Shown in pieces: positions 32,082 through 43,434 of a stretch of 64,000 nucleotides of DNA; position 1 is the first letter of the stretch, and every line of letters begins with the position of its first letter. The position numbers and the translations under genes are program-made. The notes below the pieces were generated by a model. It had not been told where the DNA came from. It ran no database searches and saw only the letters and a program-made list of their open reading frames with translations. This DNA is from Crotophaga sulcirostris. Taxonomy: Eukaryota > Chordata > Aves > Cuculiformes > Crotophagidae. The stretch is from contig VYZB01000326.1 of the NCBI GenBank assembly GCA_013397455.1, forward strand, positions 610,104-674,103, read 5' to 3'.

Positions 32082-32143
32082 GTCAGAATCATGGAATCAT
32101 CTGGTTGGAAAAGACCTCTGACGTCATCTCATCCAACTCCCTT
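32082..32143 (-). mobile_element. Second CR1 3' tip, abutting
   Basis: A second antisense tail starts within a few bases (CAGAATCATGGAATCATCTG on plus), followed by GGTTGGAAAAGACCTCTGAC. Two tips end-to-end in the same orientation suggest that one element inserted at the 3' end of another and both were then trimmed. Confidence 0.68.
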
Positions 32144-33299
32144 GCATCTCTCTTGCAGAGTGTAAGCATTAAAGCTGCTGAACACCGGAGAAGATCCTCC
32201 TCACCTTCCCCAACCAGCTGCTCACTGCTCCCAGCTCCCACACCTTGTTGTTCCTCCCACTGCAGCAATGAGTTCTGTTTGGTCTCAGAGCCCCACACCA
32301 AAACCTGCACCCATCTCCTGCAACCTGGGAAAGCAGGTACCACAGGGCTTTGCTGCCAACCACTGATCTGGTGGTATTGCAGAGCAGAGGAGGGAGGAGA
32401 AGAGCAGGAGGACCGAGCTGAACCACGTCCACAGACATCACATCCCACACCGAGGACGCTGAAGGTCAGGGAAGAGTTGCAGCTCCACATCGCAGCCACA
32501 CTCAGAGAAATTTTGTTCCCTTAACTTATCTCTTTTTTTTATTTTTTTTTTTCCCCAAGTCTTCAAGCAGTGATGATAGGGCTGAGGATGGCGGGGTGAG
32601 GACCACAGGGCTTTTCCACGGCTCGTTTTCGCCATCTAGCGCTCAGTTTGCCACCGAGAAGCCAGCCAAAGTGATCCCGCATCCTCTTCCACCGAGAAAC
32701 AGGCAAAAAGAGGGATTATTTCTCGTGTAGAGAACTGTCCAGGGTGGAAACCACACCCCGAGGTGGTTCAGATCTGGTCCCTGTGCAGTTGAAAACCCAG
32801 AGCTGGAGATGGTCATAAATGCTCACATTTGATTCATTTTTAAGGAGTATTTTTTGCATGTGGACGCAGAGAACAGAATTGAGCAGTCCCAAATGGGCAC
32901 AAGAAAGGAGGACACACTGGTTTTGGTACCTGAAATCTTGCTTTCTGCCCCGGCTACCCACAATGCTGCCCTCTTCAAATTGGTTTTTGAGAAATGACTG
33001 CAAGAACCACGGTTTCCCCAACCAGAAAAGGGCAGGATGGACAAAACCTTTTTTTTTTAACAACACAGGGAAAATTATCTATTTTCATATCTCATCAGTA
33101 TGCTGGGAATCTTAAGGGAGGAAATGTTGCCAATGCCTTCTTGAAAGATCACGTCTGAATGCATGATGCTTTCCATACGGCTCGAAACATATACTCCTCC
33201 CCAACAGACTGTGTGAAGGAAAAGCAGATTTTGACATCCACCAGTGTGCCCCACATCAGCTCAGATATTTGCTAATGCAAAACTGATAAAGAATTTTAA
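32144..33299. other. Gene-free stretch, nothing recognised
   Basis: Stop-poor at 32089-32524 on both strands (139 and 136 codons), with no domain in either. T-rich at 32533-32553. I support no gene. Confidence 0.35.
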
Positions 33300-33688
33300 T
33301 GCAGAGAAGGGCAACGAGGCTGGTGAAGGGGCTGGAGAACAAGAACAAGCCTTATGAGAGGCGGACAAAGGACCTCATCACTGTCTACAACTGCCTCAAA
33401 GGAGGTTGTAGTAAGGTGGGTGTTGGTCTCTTCTCCCAAGTAACAAGTGATAGGACGAAAGGGAATGGCCTCAAGTTGCACCAGAGGAGGTTTAGATTGG
33501 ATATCAGGAAAAGTTTCTTCACCCAAAGGGTTCTCAGGCACTGGAACAGCTGCCCAGGGAGGTGGTGGAGTCACCATCCCTGGAGGGATTTAAAAGATGG
33601 GTAGATGAGGTGCTCAGGGATCTGGTTTAGTAGTGGACAGGTACTTGATGATCTCAAAGGTCTTTTCCAATCAAACAATTCTGTGACT
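33300..33688 (+). mobile_element. CR1 fragment, ORF2-retaining type
   Basis: The plus-strand copy has an open ORF2 end over about 100 codons: [20 protein letters not shown], a short deletion, then [20 protein letters not shown] and [20 protein letters not shown]. It ends at ATTCTGTG near 33688. Relative to other copies about 40 bases (the usual [15 protein letters not shown] part) are missing between ERR and DLI. Confidence 0.94.
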
Positions 33689-35637
33689 GATACAGAAAAC
33701 CAAGCAAGTCCTTCCTGCAGCCTGCTCTGGGCAGGAGCACAGCAGATGCTCCAAGGCAAGCAGGAAAGCACAGCCCTAACCCCGTGCGGAGCTGCAGCAA
33801 GAACCACGTAAGCCAAGAAATAACACATCGGAGCCTGTTTCTCTCTTTACCAAAGCACTGCAGGATGCTCAGCTGCTGCACAAGTTGCTGGCAGCACCGA
33901 GGCAGAGCAGCACAGCCTGGAGAGGGTGGTCTCCAGCAGCCCCTGAGGTCCTCAAAGTGCCACCAGCCTGCCTTGCAGCGCTGCAGGAGGGGATTGCCAT
34001 CTGCTGACAAGCCGCAGCCCTGCATGCTCCTGCTGCAAGCCCTGCCTGTGTGCTCCTGCCTGCAAGTGCTGCTGGGCAGGCAGGGGCTGCCTGCTTCCCT
34101 CCAGGCACTGCCCTTGCTGGGATGGAGCACATGGGTGCCTTCTGCTCCCTGGAGCCCAGTGAGTTATGGGGTGGCTTCCACACCCTGGGCAGGATGAGGC
34201 CCGGGATGCTGCCCTGTACCAGCACAGCACGGGAAAGGCAGCAGCATCTACCAGCAGTGGCTGCTACTCACGAGTGAATAATCAGCTTATTACAGATTCA
34301 GATAGAAAATCATAATATTTGCTAATCACAATATTAATTTCTTGCTAATTGGCTGCCTGATGGCACAGGCAGAGCAAGGGGGCACCAGCTGGCTGTGGAG
34401 CAGCGCCTTGCCTGGCTGCTACACGGCGCCGGAGGTTTTGGCTTCCTCCAGCAAAGTTGGATGCAGAAGACCAAGTCCCTATTCCCTGGGATGGGAGCAA
34501 TTTGCAGCCTTTCCGCATCCTGCTAGAGGGATTCTCCTTTTACCTGAGGGCAGGAGGAGGGAAAGAGGCTCAGTATGAGGGCAAAGAAACTGAGGCATAA
34601 ACCAGGCACACCATACAAAATCGGAGAAGAGCAAAGCGGAGGGACCCAAAAGCTCTGGGCAGCATTTTGACACCTGCACCTCTATTTTTGGAGCATCATA
34701 CCATGAAGTAAATGCCACTGCTCCCCATCTACCTCCAGGACTGTCCCCATGTCCATCTTCTTTGGGGACAGCAGTCTGGCAAAGAAGAGGATGGTTTTTG
34801 GCAGTGGCTCTGCCCCATTCCCAGGTAACCCCTCTGTGTGGAGCTTTTGTGTGACACCACACAGGTTGGATGCCAGGCAAGGCTGATCACAGAGTCATTG
34901 CTGCTGCTGCTAATGAGGCCCTTAGGCTAATTAAAAAGACGGGTAGAACACAAAAACATAATGAGAAGCCAGTTTATCAGTCAATCGGAGGACATGAATA
35001 CGCCAATAAAAGTTTGAGCTACCTCCTTGCTGCCAGTATCCCTGCTCTAGCCCAGCCCAGGGCTGGAAGGGGACCAGGCACTCATCAAAATGGTTTTGTG
35101 CTTCTCAAAACGGGGAGATGAGAGGCTGGGGAGAGAAATGCAGCCTCCTCTCCTGTGCGCTCCACCTGCCTGGCACAGGGCTGCTTGCATTTACTGGGCA
35201 GAGGATGAACAGCATCTAGCAAAAAGAGCTTGGGTAGCTCATCCTCTTTGGAGCTGGAGAACTTCAGTAGGTCCACACGGACAATGATGGACACCCCAGA
35301 CTCGGCCCCACGGCTCTGTGCTCCATGGACATCACGTTTTGCACCCATGCGAGGGGCAGCAGCAATGTTTGCCACCTTCTGCAGGCTTTGAAGCTCTTCC
35401 CTGGCCACAAATGACATCTCAGCTGCCTGCGATCCACGTCTGCGTGCACAGAGCTGCTTGGCTCCCTGCCTGGGCTCATCTCAGATCTGTGAGGGCAGAG
35501 GATGGTGGGGGGAGGCTCCAGCCAGCCAGGCCCTTTGAAGCTCCAGTCCCCTCCCCTGGGTTTCACATTAGCCTCTAACCAGGCGGAACAAATGGGCAGG
35601 AGAGGCTGCAATCCTGCTGCCAGCTCATTATTGGTGT
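33689..35637. other. Gene-free stretch, CA and GC-rich
   Basis: About 1.9 kb, with stop-poor GC-rich segments open in several frames (for example 33784-34197 and 34479-34880) and no domain recognised. An AT-rich block at 34265-34345 (GAATAATCAGCTTATTACAG, AAAATCATAATATTTGC) may be regulatory. No gene is supported. Confidence 0.35.
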
Positions 35638-35643
35638 TATTAA

Positions 35644-35693
<50 letters not shown>
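35638..35693 (+). repeat. ATT trinucleotide microsatellite
   Basis: An almost uninterrupted ATT run of about 18 units, broken once near its start (TTAATATTATT). It is the longest simple repeat in the window and likely length-variable. Confidence 0.97.
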
Positions 35694-36130
35694 TCCCTAG
35701 GCCAGGCTTAGGGAGTGGCGGTTGCAACACTCAAGCAAGCCTGGGTGAGAAGAGGATGGCAAACAGTGCCCAGTCCTGCCCTGAAGACACCCAAAAAGTA
35801 GCTGAGGGGTCCCCAGCATCTCCCAATAGCCCCCACATCCAGCCTCACTCCCTGCTCCTCCGAGCAGAGGATGTAGCCAGTGCTGGCTCTGAGGGCGTTT
35901 TGCAGAGAAATGCCTTTCAAGGGTTTTCTCACTGAGCTCTCCCACCCCACTTGTGGATGAGCAGGGAAATCTCAGGGGCGTCTTTGTGATAAACAAATGT
36001 AAACACTTATACCTAACCAGCAGCAGCTGGAGCTGGCGTGTCTGGGTACCCTGGGGCACCGGCAGCACCAGAGTGGGGATGGAGGGGAGGAGGAGGGATG
36101 CTCTGCAGATAGGAGAGGACTGCAGAGGGA
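35694..36130. other. Gene-free stretch, nothing recognised
   Basis: GC-rich, stop-poor in places (minus-strand frame of 153 codons at 35697-36158). No domain is seen. No gene is supported. Confidence 0.35.
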
Positions 36131-36294
36131 TGGGGAATGGGAAAGGGCAAAGCATCATGAGAGCAAAAGACTTATGGGAGAAAAGGAGGGGATGTCCAGC
36201 AGGAGAAGGGGATTGGGAATGGGAAAGGGCAAAGCATCACGAGAGCAAAAGACTTATGGGAGAAAAGGAGGGGATGTCCAGCAGGAGAAGGGGA
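36131..36294 (+). repeat. 82-base tandem duplication, two copies
   Basis: Copies at 36131-36212 and 36213-36294. GGGAATGGGAAAGGGC recurs 82 bases apart (36133 and 36215), and the rest matches almost perfectly (one T/C change in GCATCATGAG versus GCATCACGAG). The high identity points to a recent tandem duplication. Confidence 0.95.
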
Positions 36295-36919
36295 TTTGGG
36301 AAGCAGCCCCTTCTCAAAAGTATTGATGGGCACTCCGTCCCTGCCTGCGTGTCCAAGCACCTCGTTTCCCAAGGCAGACCCTGATTACTGCTGTGCCACA
36401 CGTTCCCTTGCAGGAGAGAAATTCCAGATATATCACCGGAGATGTCGCAGGCGCTCCTCCTGGGCTGTGATTCATTACAGCAAGGCAGACACTTTGCAGG
36501 AGGAGGAGGCGGCGATACCGCTTCATTCGTGGTCCCTGTCCCTGTCCCTGGGGCTGGCCTGGCCCCCAACCTGCTCCACACACCAAGATAAGGAATTGAC
36601 AGCGGCCACCCGGGCAGGGGACAGCTGGCAGCACAGCACAGGCTGTCTCTGCCTGCAGTAGGTGCTCCCTGCAGTGCCCCCGTTCAGCCTTGACACAAAG
36701 ATTTCCCTATATTAAGTTTATTTTCAACACCTTCCTTTTACACAACTCCAGAAACACAAGATTCCCCCTACTTAATGCCATAAACGCCACCAGTGAACAT
36801 TTGCTCTGCAAACACAACCCTGCGTGGTCCAGACCTGCCAGACCCCCAGCTTGGGGACCTCCCCCCCATCTCCTCTGCTCCCCTGCAGCCCCAGCTCCTC
36901 TCCCCTTGTCTGCCAGGCC
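36295..36919. other. Gene-free stretch, nothing recognised
   Basis: Open frames up to 121 codons at 36296-36661 lack a domain. No gene or RNA is supported. Confidence 0.35.
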
Positions 36920-37170
36920 GGCTCCAAACCAGGGATGCTAATTAAATTACACCACCAGCCAAAACTGCTTCGTCAAGTAAATAAATAAATAAAAATTAGA
37001 AGGTCATCAAAGTTGTGTTTGGAGACCATCGCATTAGCATACATCTGCATAGTAATGAAGGGAAAAAAGGGCCATTTAAAGAGAGCTGGTAATTTACCCA
37101 GCCAAGTAAACTTCATTACCTTTAAGTAGCACTGCACGACAAGCACTAATTCACACCTTTAACGACCCTG
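36920..37170. promoter_or_regulatory. Candidate conserved non-coding element
   Basis: GATGCTAATTAAATTACACC at 36933-36952, GTAAATAAATAAATAAAAAT at 36976, CGCATTAGCATACATCTGC at 37030, GGTAATTTACCC near 37088 and AAACTTCATTACCTTTAAG near 37107. Dense ATTA and TAAT cores in a repeat-free block. Conservation is inferred only. Confidence 0.37.
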
Positions 37171-37775
37171 GCACAGATGGCAGAGAGGGACCCAGAGAAG
37201 GAAGGTGCAGCCAAGGTGCCCTGGTCCCCCTGGGGTTGGTGGGACCGTGGTGGGGTCACAGCATCACTCCTCAGCACCCTTGACACCCACCTGGATGGAC
37301 CAAGGGGTGGGTGCAGCAGGGTGTCAATGCCAAAGCCTCATGTTCTGAAGGTGCAAATCATGGCACATTGGGGGGGGCTTTGCTTTGGGAGGGCCAAGCT
37401 CCCTCTGAAACCCCCACCCAAGCACAGCAGACCACGTCCACCTCCACACCAGCACCAACAGCATCACCTGCCTAGCATCACAGCAGAACCCTGAGCAGTA
37501 CCTGCAGAGGAAGATGGGGAAACTGGGGCTGCTCCCCTTCTGCCTTTGGATAAACCAGCACCTTGCACATCTTTCCAAGCATCTCTGCTCGGCAGCAGAG
37601 CCTTGTAGTACCCGACAGAGCCGTGCGAGGCCACCACAGCCCCGCGTTCCCATTCCTGTCTCTCTATTAAATGCAGCATCTGATTTCTCCAGGCTGTTAT
37701 GTGTATATTTATTTCCAATGAGGTCAGGAGTACCAAGGTTGTAAAATAACATATTTTCACTTGTTTTCTTCCCAG
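37171..37775. other. Gene-free stretch, nothing recognised
   Basis: Contains frames of 105 to 159 codons on both strands without domains. A G run near 37371-37377. No gene can be supported. Confidence 0.35.
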
Positions 37776-37957
37776 ATCTCATGCGAAGCGCTTCCGAAGT
37801 CAATTATCTCCTGGAGGCTGTGCTCCCCGCACGCGTACGCCCGCTCGACTCTGCCTTGCGGCACATCAGCCGTCTGACATCGCCGCGCCGGGGGGCCAGA
37901 AACCACAGTGAGGGGATGAAGGAGAGAAGAGAAGGGGGGAAAAACACAATCCCCTGA
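37776..37957 (+). other. CpG-rich exon-like block, 58-codon open frame
   Basis: An acceptor-like TTGTTTTCTTCCCAG ends at 37775. From the ATG at 37781 a 58-residue frame reads MRSASEVNYLLEAVLP, then ARVRPLDSALRHISRLTSPR and a basic tail, to a TGA at 37955. CpG-rich third positions look coding-like, but the opposite strand is also open for about 40 codons. No domain is recognised. A conserved CpG-rich element is equally possible. Confidence 0.25.
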
Positions 37958-39323
37958 TGGAGATGTCAAGCCGCCAAAATGACAATTGCTTGCAAAAGAC
38001 CATCGGCAGCACACACAGCACGGAAAGCCCAGCTGGGAAGGATGGACTGCAACTGCCTTCAAGGTCTTACTCCCAACACTGCGTCCCACCATGGCAAGGA
38101 GCTCAATTCCAGCCCTATCCAGAGATTAAATTGTCACCCTTTGGCAGGCAGCAGAAGGGGATACGGGATGCAAGCTTTCCCAGGGTGTTGTGGTTCTGCT
38201 CTTCATTGGAAGAGGACAGGACTGCTTTGCCATAACAGTGCTTCTTGCAGAAATGCACATTCCAGTTGTGGCATCCCTCCTGGGAGTTCAGTACATCTTA
38301 TTAGGACAAGGGCTCCCCATGGAGCTGTGTCCTCAAACTACCAATTGTTTTATTGGACACAATATACGTTGAAGAAAGTCTCAACAAGGCAGAAAGTCAC
38401 AATAGGAATGTTACAGGAGAAGGCACCAGCCCACCCAAGAGGTTAGGAACACTTGCGGGAAATTCAAGTTCAAGCCCCCTCTCAAAATCAAGTACAACCA
38501 AAACTTCAATGTTCCTTCATGCAAAAAACCACGCAGCCCTAACGGGTGGGAGAATGGGTCACTGTTCCCTTCCAGGTGCCACTCAAGGATCCAGGACATC
38601 ATCTCCATTTGCTGCTTCCCTTCCCTTCCCACCTGCTTCGCGGTGTTTTCTAAAGAGGGCTTTTTTGCAATGTCTCATTTCATTCCTCATCAGATGCTTT
38701 CACAGAGCATAATCCCAGCTTGTCAGCCAGCCCTTGCAGAAAGGAGTAAATCCTGTTTGATCCATTCCTGTGCACTTTGAAAATGCAGAAGAGCACCTGA
38801 GGCAGAAACACAATAACCCAGTGCGTAGGGGGCTCCTTAATTATCCAGGCACCAGGGTCCTTTAGCTCTGGGTAGAAGTGGTTCAGCACAGTTATTTCTC
38901 AGTGTATTTCCAGCTTGTTTCTCTCTTCCCCTAACTCAAGTACCAGCACAACTAGCTAACAATTGACAGAAAACAATAATAACAGTTTTAAAAGGCAAGG
39001 TCAGGGTTATTTCTTTTCTCTCGATCCCTCTTGAGACAATAGCAATGATGATGATGGTGATTACCGGGAAGGTAAGCTGTGATGGAGGGCTGGCTATGAG
39101 ACGGATCGTTCATTGATCCTTTAGCCCCCTTCCTTTGCCTTCCTGGGGGCAAGGAGGTGCCAAAGCAAGGCAGAAACATGGAGCAAGTGTCGGGGAGCAT
39201 CTCTCCCAGCAACCAGGAGAACAAACATCCTTCCCCATATGGGTACCCAAGCAGGTCCCAGCTCAGCACTGGGGGCTGGTGCCATGGCTCCCCATTCCTC
39301 TTGCCCCACATCTCTTTCCTTTT
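37958..39323. other. Gene-free stretch, nothing recognised
   Basis: Frames of 92 to 155 codons at 37957-38712 overlap in several frames and show no domain. No supported gene, RNA or repeat. Confidence 0.35.
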
Positions 39324-39530
39324 AGAATCATAGAATCATTAAGGTTGACAAAGACCTCTAAGACCACGCATTTCAATCATCAACACAATACCGACATGCC
39401 CACTAAACCATGTCCACCACATCGACACAATTTTTGAATCCCTCCAGGGATGGAGACTCCACCACTGCCATGGACAGCCTCTGCCAGTGCTTCACCACTC
39501 TTTCAGTAAAGAAATTTTACCTAATAGGCC
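39324..39530 (-). mobile_element. Older CR1 fragment
   Basis: The plus view starts with TAGAATCATAGAATCATTAA (two tail octamers), then GGTTGACAAAGACCTCTAAG and later CTCCACCACTGCCATGGACA and TTTCAGTAAAGAAATTTTAC. The order matches the CR1 3' region and the end of ORF2 on the minus strand. Divergence is higher than in the classic type. It fades near 39530. Confidence 0.85.
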
Positions 39531-40435
39531 ACCAAAGAAGCCTTTCCAAAGCATTCAGATAACTACCACCCACTGCCATCAGCAGAAGCCTAGCACTACA
39601 CAACCTTGAAGAAAATGGGTACCAGGTTGGGGTACAAAAGAGATTTGAGGACTCAGACATGGAGTTTCTACATAAGGCAGAGTTGCAATAACCAACTGCT
39701 TTTAACCTTTTGCAACCCAAAGTCGTGCACGTTTTCTTACACCTCCAGGGAAAGACAGGTGTGCTAATGTCCTTCCTTTGAGGCTTACTGCAGGCTAAAT
39801 GCTCAGGAAGCACCAGCTGACTGGGATGGTCCGCAAGTTTGCTAACCCAAGAGGGCTTTTTCCTCTCCTTCCCCACCACTTACCCAGCCCTCAGGAGTTA
39901 AGTAGGTTGGATGTGGACTACAGGGATGGGGATTGGCATAAAGACATCTTAAAGTGGCGTGACTGACTCTCACCCAGACCTAGAAACAGCCTCTCGGCGG
40001 CACAGCTACGCACAGGCTATTAGATTTGTATTGCATTAACTAGACCCATCTCAGAGCAAGGCAGCTGGAGCGGGACGAATGTGTTCGGAGACAGACTCTT
40101 AGAAACAGTACAGATATTATTATGAACAATTTGCATTACCACAACACATAGCTGGCCCCATTATGGCACTTTCTGAGCACCTTGTAATTACAGATGCCTG
40201 TATCCTCGCAACCCTCTGCAAAGGCAATGTACCACTAGTTCTTCCTATTAGCAGACAGTGATCTCCGATCCAGGGAGGCGAGGAGAAGGGTTTGCAAAAT
40301 AACACTTACATAATCCTGGAAATGCTCAGCAGGATTTGCAAAAGCATTTGCGTGAGTACCTGACTTGTTCTACTACCTGGATGGAACGCATCCTGGAAGA
40401 GCATCAGAGAGATGTAGAGTCCCAGAAGTACATCA
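39531..40435. other. Gene-free stretch with possible ancient repeat
   Basis: Positions 40125-40240 (TTTGCATTACCACAACACAT, ATGGCACTTTCTGAGCACCT, TGTATCCTCGCAACCCTCTG) resemble in order the antisense of an ancient MIR-related SINE with TGAGCACCT and ATCCTCACAACA. The match is weak. AT-rich parts at 40010-40110 may be regulatory. No gene is supported. Confidence 0.3.
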
Positions 40436-40908
40436 TGTCAGTACAGGGAAAATGTTGAGCTGCTGGAACGTGTCCAGAGGATGGCAATGGAGCTGGGGAA
40501 GGGTCTGGAGCACAAGTGTTATGAGGAGCAGCTGAGGGACCTGGGGCTGTTTAGCCTGGAGGAGGCTGAGGGGAGACCTGATTGCTCTGTGCAGCTCCCT
40601 GAAAGGAGGTTGTGATGAGCTGGGTGCTGGTCTCTTCTCCCAAGTAAAAAGGGACAGAACGAGAGGAAACAGCCTCAAGTTGCACCAGGGGAGGTTCAGA
40701 TTGGATATTGGGAAAAATTTCTTTACTGAAAGAGTGGTGAAGCACTGAAAGAGGCTGCCCAGGACAGTGGTGGAGTCTCCTTCCCTGGAGGAGTTCAAAA
40801 TACGTGTAGTTGTGGCACACCAGGCCATGGTTTAGTAGGTATGGTGGGAGTGGGTTGACATTTGGATTGGTAGAGCTTAGAGGTCTTTTCCAACCTTAAT
40901 GATTCAAC
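40436..40908 (+). mobile_element. CR1 fragment, ORF2-retaining type
   Basis: The plus-strand copy starts in ORF2 (ENVELLERVQRMA-like). It carries [24 protein letters not shown] coding and [14 protein letters not shown] with frameshifts. The 3' region (GATTGGTAGAGCTTAGAGG) ends with TTCCAACCTTAATGATTC near 40908. The tail octamer is eroded. Confidence 0.92.
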
Positions 40909-41519
40909 GTCCACCACATCCATCCCACCCACCCTGGCATTTGCACTGGGGGAGGTGACAAAGTGTCATTGCTAGGGCTGCCAAATTAAAATGTGATGCA
41001 GATACTGACAGCACAGACATCTCTTTCTATGCCTCCATCCTGGCGTATCCCTTCCTTGCCTTCTCCCCAGCCCTGCTTTGTGGCCTACACAAAGCATTTT
41101 CCCCAGCTGCTTGGTATGAAAGACACTGCGCAAAATAAAGTTGTGTTGCAAAGTAATTGCACCTGGAAGGCAGAGCCACCCCCGCGACCAAACACCGGGC
41201 GCTGCTTCTTTGAAATCTGCAAGAGGAGCCAGAATACATTGGGAATAAAAACAACAAAGAAGAAAATTGGGACAAGCCGCACTAATACAGTGGAGGTGGG
41301 AGCAGCCAGGAGCTGGAAAGCAGAGTGGGGGTGGAACAATTTTCTCTATTCCCTCATGAGATACACAGACATGCATATATAATTATTTATTTTATTTTTT
41401 TAAAAGATGTCCCTGTTTCTTTTCTCCCTACTTAAAATCCAGCCTGGTCTCAGCTGCTGCTGTGCCATTTCCTACTGGGCAATGTGAGGAGGAATTGTGG
41501 CTCAGAGGGATGTGCCTTC
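40909..41519. other. Gene-free stretch, nothing recognised
   Basis: A 129-codon plus-strand and 134-codon minus-strand frame overlap at 40972-41382. Neither shows a domain and both are taken as chance. AT-rich at 41370-41410. Confidence 0.35.
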
Positions 41520-41872
41520 TGCAGGAGACCTTAGAGCAGCCTTCCAGTACTGAAAGGGGCTCCAGGAAAGCTGGGGAGGGGCTCTTGATCAGGGCGTGCA
41601 GGGATAGGACAAAGGGGAATGGTTTTGAGCTGAAAGAGGGAAGATTGAGATGAGATATTAGGGAGAAATGCTTTCCTGTGAGGGTGGGGAGGCCTTGGCC
41701 CAGGTTGCCCAGAGAAGTGGTGGCTGCCCCATCCCTGGAGGTGTTCAAGGCCAGGTTGGATGGGGCTTGGAGCCCCCTGATCCAGTGGGAGGTGTCCCTG
41801 CCCATGGCAGCGGCTTGGAACTGGATGGGTTTTGAGGTCCCTTCCAACCCAAACCATTCCATGATTCTATGA
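41520..41872 (+). mobile_element. CR1 retrotransposon fragment, classic type
   Basis: The plus-strand copy runs from GCAGGAGACCTTAGAGCAGC in ORF2 through AGTGGTGGCTGCCCCATCC and the 3' region to ATTCCATGATTCTATG at 41857-41872. It is 5' truncated. It is one of the cleanest classic copies here. Confidence 0.95.
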
Positions 41873-41969
41873 AACCGCAGCCACAAATCCAGTGCATCCA
41901 TGGGGATTAGGGAAGCCCTAGTGCATGGCATTGTTTTGTACCACATGAAACCCTAGAGAAAGGTACAGG

Positions 41970-42012
41970 AGAGAGTCCCTTCCAACCCAAACTGCCCTAT
42001 GGTTCTATGATT
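41970..42012 (+). mobile_element. CR1 3' tip
   Basis: Only GTCCCTTCCAACCCAAACTG and two degenerate tail octamers (CCCTATGG, TTCTATGATT) remain, about 100 bases after the larger copy at 41520 and in the same orientation. It may be a separate tip or a duplication of that copy's 3' end. Confidence 0.7.
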
Positions 42013-42469
42013 ATGTCTGCCCCAGTTTTAAGCCATCTTTTTTCATACAGCAGTAATGACCAAGCTATGGACAGAGCTCACTTGCCATAACTCTTGCAGC
42101 CAAAACTCTGCAACACCCATTTGCAGCGATACAGATGAATAATCCAGATCCTACTCCCAATTATTTTTTATTGCTATCTTTTTTTTTTTAACTCTGCTAG
42201 GATGCATTTTTTTGATTTGACATTTCTTGATGCCCACAGTGCCTGGCGTGGGGCTCTGGGCTGGCAGGCACCCCCAGGCATCACTGCAAGACTGATGATT
42301 AACACAAGCAGGGAGGGATATCACTGGAAAATTGTGATGTTAACTGGAAATTACCATGCTGATCGGCTTACGCATCACCTCACAACGGTGATCCTGCTTG
42401 GAGACCAACATATTATATCACCTCTTCTTTATATAATACCTTTTTGCTCTTCTTAAAGCTCCCCACTCC
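42013..42469. other. Gene-free stretch, nothing recognised
   Basis: T-rich at 42180-42190. Repeat-free. No gene is supported. Confidence 0.33.
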
Positions 42470-42720
42470 AGTAATAACTTGGAGAGCTGTCTTGGGATGC
42501 CGAATAACAAAACGCATTTCCGCAGCAGCTTCATAATTAATGTTTGCATCGTTTATCTTTCATGGAAAGATTATTCTGACTAACGAGGTTCTGGGCCACT
42601 AATTCATTACAGTGCCTTGTCACTTCCTGCTCCTTCTTATTACCCAGAAATAGACTCATTAGTCAGAGTTCAATGACAGGGAGAAATTGTGTTCGTTAAT
42701 TTAATTCCTCTTCTCTCCCT
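42470..42720. promoter_or_regulatory. Candidate conserved non-coding element
   Basis: Repeat-free AT-rich block with TAATAACTTGGAGAGC, CTTCATAATTAATGTTTGC, GCATCGTTTATC, GCCACTAATTCATTACAG and TCGTTAATTTAATTCC. The dense TAAT and ATTA cores and retained CpGs make it one of the most enhancer-like blocks here. Conservation was not tested. Confidence 0.38.
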
Positions 42721-43336
42721 TTCTGGGTCGGTGTTTGTCCGAACTCGGGGATTAAAAGGAGAGGGAGGAAATATGACCTGTTGCGATATTCGGTGCTTCC
42801 CCCGTGCTTTCCATCTCACTCAGGGAGAGAAAGCATCATCCAGTGCTCAGCCCATCACTTCTCTGCTGTGACTGACGCACACAGGCATGGCTCAGCTGCC
42901 AGGGCTGTAGCCTTAAAGCTTTATCATGGCTTGGGCAATGTTGGTTTGTGAGCACAAGGTCGCAGTTGACTTTCTGGCATTGGGAGGAAGGAAGGGAACT
43001 GCCTACCCCAAACTTGACTGGAGCAAAGCAAACCTCCTGAAGGTCCTGCTGAGCTCATCTTCTTTCCACCAATACCTATAATATATTTCCCTGTTGGGGA
43101 TTTACCACCTCAGTGTGATGGAGATAGAGCTCCATATTTCATGATTATCCATTTCTACATTGCTGCTATCACTCACTGTCTTGCTCCCAGGGGCGTTTCC
43201 AGCTGGGCATCCCCAAAAAGCCACAAGAAGCTGGCCCGGAACAGCAAATGAATAAATAAATAAATAAATGGCAAAGAGAGGGGGGAAGTCAATCCCACAT
43301 GAGAAAGGGTAACAGTTGCCAGTTGGAGCTGACAGA
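42721..43336. other. Gene-free stretch, nothing recognised
   Basis: Contains an AAAT microsatellite at 43249-43268 (AATAAATAAATAAATAAAT). No gene is supported. Confidence 0.35.
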
Positions 43337-43434
43337 AACCAATGGGGTTGATAGCAGCACCTGGACCCTAGTTCCCACCATGATGGGAACCAATGGGATC
43401 GATAGCAGCGCCTGGACCCCAGTTCCCACCACAG
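43337..43434 (+). repeat. 51-base tandem duplication, two copies
   Basis: AACCAATGGG recurs 51 bases apart (43337 and 43388) and the following GATAGCAGCRCCTGGACCC and AGTTCCCACCA match. Because 51 is divisible by three, the minus strand stays open as two 17-residue units (around WWELGSRCCY). A small older duplication. Confidence 0.85.

Noticed and set aside
33784..34880. Series of GC-rich open frames on both strands
   Set aside because: Rich in Cys, Leu, Ala, Gln by composition. No domain, and opposite-strand frames are equally long.
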